DNA of 14,753 bases, taken from positions 1 to 14,753 of the forward strand of contig CAJXJV010000011.1 of the NCBI GenBank assembly GCA_913055135.1, given 5' to 3'. Every line of letters begins with the position of its first letter. Within the stretch, counting starts at the first letter, position 1. The notes beneath the pieces are model-generated. The model was not told the origin of the DNA. It did not search any database and worked only from the letters and a program-made list of their open reading frames with translations. A program made the translations under genes and the position numbers. Below are positions 9,666 to 14,753 of this stretch, piece after piece. Source of the stretch: an uncultured Desulfurobacterium sp. (GTDB lineage Bacteria; Aquificota; Aquificia; Desulfurobacteriales; Desulfurobacteriaceae).

Positions 9666-9699
9666 AGTTCTGCCCATATGGGCAGAACTTTTTATTTTT
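9666..9699 (+). terminator. Rho-independent terminator of purT
   Basis: Four bases after the purT stop begins a perfect inverted repeat: arms AGTTCTGCCC and GGGCAGAACT around ATAT, 24 bases in all (9666-9689), followed by TTTTATTTTT. The 10-bp stem and T-run are textbook for the + strand. On the - strand the same stem is followed by CGAATCAC with no T-run, so it should be a weak terminator for the converging genes. The T-run overlaps the stop of the - strand CBS gene at 9692. Confidence 0.93.
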
Positions 9700-10939
9700 C
9701 TCTGATTTTTATTTTGTTTATTTTTCTTTTATCAACGTCTTCAACTATTATTTCCGCTGTTCCGAGATCTATCTTTTCACCTTTCTGTGGAAATCTTCCA
9801 AGTTTTGAAAGGATAAATCCAGCAATTGTGGTGTAATCGGAACTCCTTGGTAACGGCTTTTTCAATACTTTGTTTAACTCTTCAATCTCTACAGAGCCTT
9901 CAGCCAATATCTCATTTCCTATCTTTGTTATTGAAATCCTTGACCTGTCAAATTCGTCTTCTATTCTTCCAACAATTTCTTCGAGTATGTCTTCAAGGGT
10001 AAGAATTCCAAGGGTTGAACCGTACTCATCGACGACAATTGCCATCTGGTCTTTCGACTTTTTGAACTCTTTCAGAGCGTCAAAGATACTCATGTATTCC
10101 GGGAATATAAGTATCGGTTTCATAATCTTTTTTACAGGGATATCACCATTCTCAATGGTGAGAAGGTCTGAAATGGAGATGTATCCAACGATATCATCAA
10201 ACCTCTTTCTGTAAACTGGAAGTTTGGAGAATCCAGATTTTTCAAAAAGGCTCAGGGCACTCTTCAGAGGAGCATTTTCATTTACTGCAACAACATTAAG
10301 CAGAGGAACGTATATATCTCCAACCGTTTTTTCTCTCAATCTCAGGATATTTTTCAGGATGTTTCTTTCGGTTTTCTCTAATTTAAATCTTGAAGAGCTT
10401 TCAACTAAAAGCTGAAGTTCTTCTTTTGTCACAAATGGATTCTGTTCGGACTCTGCACCAACAAGTTTCGCAAAAGTCTTTGCAAAGCCTGTGACAATGA
10501 ATGAGATTGGTTTAAACAAGTAGTAGAAGAAGTAGATAGGATAGACAATTTTAAATGCAATTTGGTGAGAGTATTTCTGGAAAAGGCTTTTAGGAATTAG
10601 TTCTCCAAAGGTTAGGGTTATTGGGGTAAAAGTTAAGACTGTAGCAATTTCTGGATATGATGCTAAAACTGGAAATACTTTTGTGATATCGTTGAGGATT
10701 AAAGTTGCGTAGATAGTTGAGCCTGTTACAGTTGAAAGGTTTGTTCCAATCAGAGTTGTTGTAAGCAGTTTTTCAGGTTCGGAAAGGAGTCTGTTCAGTA
10801 AAACAGCTCCTCTATCGCCTTTTTGGAGTCTCTTTTTAAGCTCAACCTTTGGAAGGGAAACAATTGCAATTTCGCTTCCGGAGAAGAATCCTTCAAAGAA
10901 AACGCAGAGAAGAATCAGAAAAATCGGTAAGAGCTCCAT
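9692..10939 (-). CDS. CNNM/CorC-type CBS-domain membrane protein (second copy, downstream)
   Basis: This is a predicted inner-membrane protein of the CNNM/CorC (HlyC/TlyC-like 'hemolysin') family, characterised members of which export Mg2+. Its 415 residues show a DUF21 membrane domain of about four segments (1-160) with EGFFSGSEIAIVS (16-28), IGTNLS (64-69) and FGELIPK (111-117). A CBS pair follows (about 195-315), with GFSKLPVYRKRFDDIVGYIS and the second CBS core IVVDEYGSTLGILTLEDILEEIVG. A C-terminal CorC_HlyC domain (about 330-415) contains DYTTIAGFILSKLGRFPQKGE. The ATG shares one base with the TAA of the upstream paralogue, so the two are surely co-translated. It differs widely from that paralogue in the membrane domain, which points to an old duplication. 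The 'hemolysin' label is historical. Ion specificity is inferred from family. Confidence 0.9.
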   Translation of the reverse strand: MELLPIFLILLCVFFEGFFSGSEIAIVSLPKVELKKRLQKGDRGAVLLNRLLSEPEKLLTTTLIGTNLSTVTGSTIYATLILNDITKVFPVLASYPEIATVLTFTPITLTFGELIPKSLFQKYSHQIAFKIVYPIYFFYYLFKPISFIVTGFAKTFAKLVGAESEQNPFVTKEELQLLVESSSRFKLEKTERNILKNILRLREKTVGDIYVPLLNVVAVNENAPLKSALSLFEKSGFSKLPVYRKRFDDIVGYISISDLLTIENGDIPVKKIMKPILIFPEYMSIFDALKEFKKSKDQMAIVVDEYGSTLGILTLEDILEEIVGRIEDEFDRSRISITKIGNEILAEGSVEIEELNKVLKKPLPRSSDYTTIAGFILSKLGRFPQKGEKIDLGTAEIIVEDVDKRKINKIKIREK

Positions 10940-12204
10940 TACTTTTCTTTCTCCACAATAACGGATGTTATTCTGTTACCATCCATTTCATCGACGAGAA
11001 AGGTGTAACCTTTATAGCTGATGGATTCTCCTTTTGAAGGAATCTTTTTCATCAGAGCCATGATGAAACCTGCAACTGTGTCAACTTCCTCTAACGTTTC
11101 ATCATCCTCGAGGTTGAGGAGCTCCTTCAATTCCTCAATAGGTGTGTTCCCTGAAAGCTTGTATCTACTTTCCGCAATTTTCTCTATTTCTTCAGAGTTT
11201 TTCTTCTCGTCTGGAATCTCTCCAACTATTTCACTCAATATATCGTCAAGAGTAACAATTCCGGCTGTGTTTCCGTATTCATCAACCACTATTGCCATGT
11301 GTCTTTTGGATCTTTGCATCTCTTCAAGGAGTTTATCGAGGGTGAGGAACTCTGTAACAAAATAAGGTTTATCTATAAATTGACCTACAGGTTTTTCAAG
11401 ATCTTCTGGTTTGAGTTTTAAAGGAAGAATTTTTCTTGTGTAAAGAATTCCCACGATTTCATCCAGAGATTTGTCGTAAACGGGAATTCGTGAGAACCTG
11501 GTCTTTTTTATCTCTTCAATAGCTTCTTTTAAGGGAATATCCTTTTGAATTGCGAAAATTTTGTGCTTTGGGACCATTATCTCCTTTACGTCCATCTCTC
11601 CAAGGTCAAGAGTCCTGTCTATTAGTTCCTTCTCCTCCTTTACAATTGTGCCTTCTTTAGCTCCTTCAGAAACTAAAATTAGAAATTCCTCATCTGTAAG
11701 AGCTCTGGGTTTGTTGAACAGCTCAATTCCAAACGGTTTCAAAATCAAAGAGGCAAAGCCGACAAGCACAATTCTGAAAGGTGCTATCAGTACGCTAATC
11801 AGTTTTATAAACTTCAAAATGAAAAATGCATACTTTTCGCTGTACTTTATTGCAAGTGTTTTTGGCGTTACTTCTCCGAATATGAGAAGAGTTATAACTG
11901 TGATTGGTACTGCCAGTGTTGCTCCTAATTCTTCTCCAAGAAGTTTTACAAATAGCGTTGCAGAAGTAGCAGCTATTGCCACATTGACCATTTCGTTACC
12001 AACTAAGATTGTTGCAATGAGGTTGGCTGGATTCTGAAGAAAGTGGAGAATCTCTTCAGCCTTTTTGTTCCCTTCTTTTGCGAGTCTTTCCAGTCTTAAA
12101 GTATTGAGAGAGAAAAAAGCGGTCTCAGAGGCTGAAAAGAGACCGGAAAGGAAGACGAGAATTGAAAGTATAAAACAGTAGAGCGTTAAACTTTCAGACT
12201 CCAT
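10939..12204 (-). CDS. CNNM/CorC-type CBS-domain membrane protein (first copy)
   Basis: This is the paralogue of the next gene, same family: probable Mg2+ or other divalent-cation transporter in the inner membrane with a cytosolic nucleotide-sensing CBS pair. Its 421 residues include a DUF21 membrane domain (about 5-165) with SGLFSASETAFFS (20-32), VGNEMVN (68-74) and FGEVTPK (109-115). The CBS pair (about 194-312) has TRFSRIPVYDKSLDEIVGIL and IVVDEYGNTAGIVTLDDILSEIVGEIPDE. The CorC_HlyC domain (about 335-420) has DTVAGFIMALMKKIPSKGE. The polar residues of the membrane-domain motifs are in place, so it should be active. The ATG directly follows the TAA of yidC with no spacer, so translation is probably coupled to YidC production. 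No promoter is visible between them. Confidence 0.91.
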   Translation of the reverse strand: MESESLTLYCFILSILVFLSGLFSASETAFFSLNTLRLERLAKEGNKKAEEILHFLQNPANLIATILVGNEMVNVAIAATSATLFVKLLGEELGATLAVPITVITLLIFGEVTPKTLAIKYSEKYAFFILKFIKLISVLIAPFRIVLVGFASLILKPFGIELFNKPRALTDEEFLILVSEGAKEGTIVKEEKELIDRTLDLGEMDVKEIMVPKHKIFAIQKDIPLKEAIEEIKKTRFSRIPVYDKSLDEIVGILYTRKILPLKLKPEDLEKPVGQFIDKPYFVTEFLTLDKLLEEMQRSKRHMAIVVDEYGNTAGIVTLDDILSEIVGEIPDEKKNSEEIEKIAESRYKLSGNTPIEELKELLNLEDDETLEEVDTVAGFIMALMKKIPSKGESISYKGYTFLVDEMDGNRITSVIVEKEK

Positions 12205-13677
12205 TTAGCTTTTTTCCCTATGAAGCATCCTATTAATTATAAAGTTTTGAATAGCTGTAATTATGTTGTTTGTTAACCAGTAAAGAACGAGTCCTGCCGG
12301 GAAACCTGCAAACAGGAAGGTAAATACAACAGCCATTATCATGAAGATCTTTTCCTGCTGAGGATTGGTTGTCGGAGTGAGTTTCTGTTGGAGAATCATT
12401 GAGGCACCCATGAGGACTGGCATTATGTAGGTTGGGTCGGGCATTGAGAGATCGTTAGCCCAGAGGAAAGAAGCTCCTTTCAGTTCAACAGCATTGAGGA
12501 ATATTTCATAGAGAGCGAAGAAGACTGGTATCTGGAGGAGCATTGGGAAACATCCACCCATCGGGTTGACACCGGCTTCTCTGTAGAGTTTCATCATCTC
12601 TTCGTTGAGTTTTTGTGGGTTATCTTTGTATTTATTCTTTATCTCCTCAAGTTTTGGTGCCAGTTCTTGCATCTTTTTCATTGACTCAAAGCTTTTGTGA
12701 GTCAGTGGATGCAGAACAATCTTGATTAATACTGTAAGAATGATGATAACGAGTCCCCAGTTTGGAATGAAGTGATGGAGAAAGAGGAAGAACTTGAGGA
12801 ATGGCTTTGCGATGAATCCGAATACACCAAAGTCTATAGCTTTATCCATTCCAAGAACTTCAAGCCGCTTTATCTCTTTGGGACCACCAAAGAAAGTGCC
12901 ATTTCCAATGAATCCTTTTACGACTGTGTGTCCATTGATACTTTCTACAGAGACGACAAACTGGGAATCCTTTATTGCTAAGAGGAAGTATTTGTCCTCT
13001 TCTCCTGCCCACTTTACATTGCTAAAATTGATAAAGCCTTTTATTTCCTTGGGATCAAGCCTTTCTATTCCTTCATCTGTCTCTACAACAGGTCCAATAT
13101 GCCCCATTCTTGAAGAATGGGCTTCATTTACTTTTATATCTGGTCCTACAAGTGTTATCAGGTCTGCATCTTTTAGCTCTGTTTTGATGTCTATTTTGTA
13201 GGAATCTGGATAGAATGTCAGTTCTTTGACAAACTTTCTACCATCTTTAAGCTTTCCCTCAAGGTTTAGCGTAACAGGTTTATCCTTTACCACAATGTTC
13301 TCTGAGTTAGGAGTGAGTGAAAGGTTTGCTAACTCTTTTGAAAGCTCTTTGTCAACAGCAATGGTCATAAGCGGGAATATTCCCATCTTCTTTGAAAATT
13401 CAGATACCAGTTGAGCGTTGTACTTCTTAACAGTCAGAGATAGAAGTTTACCGTTTACAGTTGAAATTTCGGCAGAGTAGAGAGGGGTGTCCACTTTGAC
13501 AACTTTTCCTATTTCTTTTGATGCTGGAATATCTACCTTTACGACCTGCTCTTGCTTTGGAGTTTCCTTAACTTTCTCTTTTACTTTGTTTTTTCCTAAG
13601 AATAGCTGAAAACCAAGAACCAGTATAAATGCAAGTAAAGCAGCTTGAACTATTGAAGCTATCCTGTTCTTTTCCAT
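12205..13677 (-). CDS. yidC: Membrane protein insertase YidC (diderm type)
   Basis: YidC inserts membrane proteins alone or with SecYEG. The 490 residues have an N-terminal signal-anchor helix (about 6-28), then a large beta-rich periplasmic P1 domain (about 40-285) found only in diderm YidC. The conserved five-segment insertase core (about 290-490) contains WGLVIIILTVLIKIVLHPLT, the cytosolic hairpin loop with MKKMQELAPKLEEIKNKYKD, VNPMGGCFPMLLQIPVFFALY, PTYIMPVLMGASM and FPAGLVLYWLTNN. The usual groove arginine in the first core helix (E. coli R366) aligns with K319 here, keeping the positive charge. ATG 13677 has AGGAGAG about six bases upstream. It follows yidD by nine bases in the standard rpmH-rnpA-yidD-yidC order. 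Mid-gene there is a 19-base perfect inverted repeat (13103-13121). Confidence 0.98.
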   Translation of the reverse strand: MEKNRIASIVQAALLAFILVLGFQLFLGKNKVKEKVKETPKQEQVVKVDIPASKEIGKVVKVDTPLYSAEISTVNGKLLSLTVKKYNAQLVSEFSKKMGIFPLMTIAVDKELSKELANLSLTPNSENIVVKDKPVTLNLEGKLKDGRKFVKELTFYPDSYKIDIKTELKDADLITLVGPDIKVNEAHSSRMGHIGPVVETDEGIERLDPKEIKGFINFSNVKWAGEEDKYFLLAIKDSQFVVSVESINGHTVVKGFIGNGTFFGGPKEIKRLEVLGMDKAIDFGVFGFIAKPFLKFFLFLHHFIPNWGLVIIILTVLIKIVLHPLTHKSFESMKKMQELAPKLEEIKNKYKDNPQKLNEEMMKLYREAGVNPMGGCFPMLLQIPVFFALYEIFLNAVELKGASFLWANDLSMPDPTYIMPVLMGASMILQQKLTPTTNPQQEKIFMIMAVVFTFLFAGFPAGLVLYWLTNNIITAIQNFIINRMLHREKS

Positions 13678-13686
13678 TTCTCTCTC

Positions 13687-13896
13687 CTAAGGGTAGTCTA
13701 TGCCGCCTTTTGAAAAAGGATTACATCTAAGAATTCTGTAAATTGCCTTTATGCTACCTTTTAGAACTCCATACTTTTCAATTGCCATAACTGCATAGCT
13801 GGAGCAGGTAGGATAATACCTGCAGCTTGAAGGAAATAATGGAGATATGAATCTCTGATAAAGCTTTATAAATGAAATAGCTGCTGACTTAATCAC
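13687..13896 (-). CDS. yidD: Membrane protein insertion efficiency factor YidD
   Basis: This is a small protein at the inner face of the cytoplasmic membrane that helps YidC-dependent insertion. The 69 residues match the family. An amphipathic N-terminal helix (about 1-18) precedes the signature [20 protein letters not shown] (16-35) with its cysteines, then [21 protein letters not shown] with a third conserved cysteine, and the final GGIDYP. The start is GTG, in the GTGA overlap with the stop of rnpA (four bases shared), and GAGGG lies about six bases upstream inside rnpA. The gene stands between rnpA and yidC as in most bacteria. Confidence 0.95.
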   Translation of the reverse strand: MIKSAAISFIKLYQRFISPLFPSSCRYYPTCSSYAVMAIEKYGVLKGSIKAIYRILRCNPFSKGGIDYP

Positions 13897-14258
13897 TTTT
13901 CCCTCAGAATTCCTGCTCTTTCTGCTAAATTAAGAAAATCTCTTTCAACGTCCTGATACTTTTTCCCCAGGATTCCTTTTCTTGCTATGAAGATGATATC
14001 AACTGGAGCAAGCCTGTGTTTGTTCAATCTGAAAACTTCTCTCATGAGTCGCTTTGCCCTGTTTCTGTCCACAGCTCTCTTTGAAAGCTTCTTTGAGGCT
14101 ATAAAACCAGCCCTTGGATAACCAATTTCGTTCGGCATGAAATAAAAAGCCACGGTGAAGCCACCGAGGCTCTTTCCAGAGTCAAAAACTCTTTTAAATT
14201 CCAATTGTTTTCTAAGCCTTTCATGCTTTTTGAACGTAAAATCTACCTTCTCTTCCAC
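13893..14258 (-). CDS. rnpA: Ribonuclease P protein component
   Basis: This is the basic protein subunit of RNase P, which with the RnpB RNA ribozyme removes 5' leaders from pre-tRNAs. The 121 residues show the F-x-x-V-F-like start ([16 protein letters not shown]), [24 protein letters not shown] with the RNR motif that contacts RNA, and the late [11 protein letters not shown] strand. The GTG start at 14258 is forced: an in-frame TGA lies just upstream and no other start codon precedes the conserved region. The first 16 bases overlap the 3' end of rpmH in another frame, and no strong ribosome site is present, so initiation is probably coupled to rpmH translation. The gene is not found in Aquificaceae such as Aquifex, which use a protein-only RNase P. 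Confidence 0.96.
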   Translation of the reverse strand: MEEKVDFTFKKHERLRKQLEFKRVFDSGKSLGGFTVAFYFMPNEIGYPRAGFIASKKLSKRAVDRNRAKRLMREVFRLNKHRLAPVDIIFIARKGILGKKYQDVERDFLNLAERAGILREK

Positions 14259-14404
14259 TCGTCACTTACCGTAAGTTTCTTACGTCCCTTCTTTCTTCTC
14301 CTTCTGAGGATCTCTCTTCCGCTCTTTGTCTTCATTCTCGCTCTGAAGCCGTGAACTCTTTTACCGTGAAGCCTGCTTGGCTGATATGTTCTCTTTGTTG
14401 ACAA
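14243..14404 (-). CDS. rpmH: 50S ribosomal protein bL34
   Basis: bL34 is a small, very basic protein of the large ribosomal subunit. Translating the strand by hand from TTG at 14404 gives 53 residues: an N-terminal STKRTYQPS, then the conserved core [18 protein letters not shown], a run of basic residues ([18 protein letters not shown]), and a short extra tail EWKRR. E. coli bL34 ends at about LTVSK, so the tail is a small extension whose codons are those overlapping rnpA. The TTG start is supported by a perfect AAGGAGGTG six bases upstream and by the STKRT(Y/F)QPS family start; no ATG or GTG lies in a suitable place. It is the first gene of the - strand run and sits just after a consensus promoter. 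It is easily missed because of its size and start codon. Confidence 0.96.
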   Translation of the reverse strand: MSTKRTYQPSRLHGKRVHGFRARMKTKSGREILRRRRKKGRKKLTVSDEWKRR

Positions 14405-14408
14405 CTGG

Positions 14409-14417
14409 CACCTCCTT
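14409..14417 (-). promoter_or_regulatory. Perfect Shine-Dalgarno site for rpmH
   Basis: On the - strand this reads AAGGAGGTG, fully complementary to the 16S rRNA tail, with six bases between AGGAGG and the TTG start. It decides the unusual start codon of rpmH. Confidence 0.92.
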
Positions 14418-14440
14418 ATCGGGCTTAATTGGTATGTGGA

Positions 14441-14468
14441 ATTATAGTCCAGCAGAAGAGTTTGTCAA
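14441..14468 (-). promoter_or_regulatory. Consensus housekeeping promoter for the rpmH-rnpA-yidD-yidC run
   Basis: On the - strand TTGACA (14468-14463) and TATAAT (14446-14441) are separated by 16 bases; both hexamers are perfect matches to the sigma-70 consensus. The predicted start near 14434 leaves a leader of about 30 bases before the rpmH TTG. A strong promoter here suits a ribosomal protein gene. I see no second promoter inside the run, so the downstream genes through the CBS proteins may depend on it. Confidence 0.88.
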
Positions 14469-14565
14469 AGAATGGAAAACAGTTCAACCTTTTCGTTAGT
14501 CTTGTCTTTGACAGTCAGGTATTATAGATTACTTATGAAAAGTAGATAATGGGAGAAGTTAGGAT

Positions 14566-14753
14566 ATGGGAAGGACGATAAGTTCTCCGAATACTTTTAA
14601 AACGTGCTATATAGCTGAAGTTAAAGAAGAATTGGGAATTTTAAAAAGGAGATTGAGAAAAAGAGGTAGGAAAGTAAGGACTCCTGAGAAGTATAAACCT
14701 TACATAAGAAAAGCTATTGAACGCTTAGGAGAAAAGGCAACTTATAAGGAGAT
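14566..14753 (+). CDS. Unrecognised basic protein, 3'-truncated by window
   Basis: An open frame begins at ATG 14566 and runs off the right edge after 62 codons. GGGAGAAG about seven bases upstream is a plausible ribosome site. The peptide begins MGRTISSPNTFKTCYIAEVK and continues with a very basic helical stretch (LKRRLRKRGRKVRTPEKYKPY) and RKAIERLGEKATYKE. The many Lys/Arg residues suggest nucleic-acid binding, but I recognise no family and do not assign a function. It is divergent from rpmH. The opening part looks somewhat more A/T-rich than the neighbours. It may be a real small gene or the start of a larger one; the truncation prevents a decision. Confidence 0.5.
   Translation, partial: MGRTISSPNTFKTCYIAEVKEELGILKRRLRKRGRKVRTPEKYKPYIRKAIERLGEKATYKE

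Larger units (their letters stand above)
14405..14565. other. Divergent intergenic region between rpmH and the right-edge ORF
   Basis: This 161-base stretch holds the rpmH promoter and ribosome site on the - strand. It also has a 9-base inverted repeat, TGTCAAAGA (14463-14471) and TCTTTGACA (14505-14513), 33 bases apart. Each arm contains TTGACA, one pointing each way, but the right-hand arm lacks a good -10 at 16-18 bases on the + strand. A second - strand TATAAT (14526-14521) has only a weak -35. No DnaA-box cluster, tRNA or riboswitch was recognised. Confidence 0.6.

Noticed and set aside
9870..12037. + strand open frames of 60-160 codons opposite the CBS genes
   Set aside because: They are Ser/Ile/Phe-rich mirror frames of the conserved - strand genes, with no ribosome sites or domains.
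14405..14565. Replication origin beside rpmH
   Set aside because: No cluster of DnaA boxes (TTATNCACA-like) and no dnaA next to it; only promoter elements are seen.

Overview
The window carries ordinary core genes of a diderm bacterium with thermophile-like features: lysine- and glutamate-rich proteins, AGA/AGG arginine codons and tight gene packing. YidC has the large periplasmic domain of outer-membrane-bearing bacteria. The gene set (pheST-zapA-rny, selB, purT, and rnpA beside rpmH) fits a deep-branching thermophile such as Aquificota of the Desulfurobacteriaceae type. That assignment is inference from the overall look of the proteins; no marker in the window proves it.

Region 1 (1-8399, + strand) is one tightly packed run: the 3' part of pheS, then pheT, zapA, a 5-formyltetrahydrofolate cyclo-ligase, rny (RNase Y), selB and an AEC-family permease. 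Gaps are 0-39 bases, and the cyclo-ligase and rny overlap. The run joins tRNA-Phe charging, cell division, folate salvage, mRNA decay and selenocysteine insertion. Region 2 (8400-9699) is purT with its own extended -10 promoter and a strong intrinsic terminator.

Region 3 (9692-14468, - strand, converging on purT) reads rpmH, rnpA, yidD, yidC and then two tandem CNNM/CorC-type CBS-domain membrane proteins. All genes are overlapping or within about 10 bases of each other. A near-perfect TTGACA-N16-TATAAT promoter lies upstream of rpmH. rpmH (bL34) starts with TTG and was found by translating the strand by hand. The set covers ribosome assembly, tRNA 5' processing, membrane-protein insertion and probable divalent-cation transport. 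Region 4 (14405-14753) is a 161-base divergent intergenic region followed by the start of an unrecognised basic ORF cut off by the window edge.

I see no CRISPR array, insertion sequence, prophage, tRNA or rRNA. I found no clearly new system. The points most worth a second look are selB with a directly abutting permease, the tandem CNNM paralogues placed after yidC, the RNase P protein gene (informative if this is Aquificota), a hairpin over the cyclo-ligase start, and the unknown ORF at the right edge.
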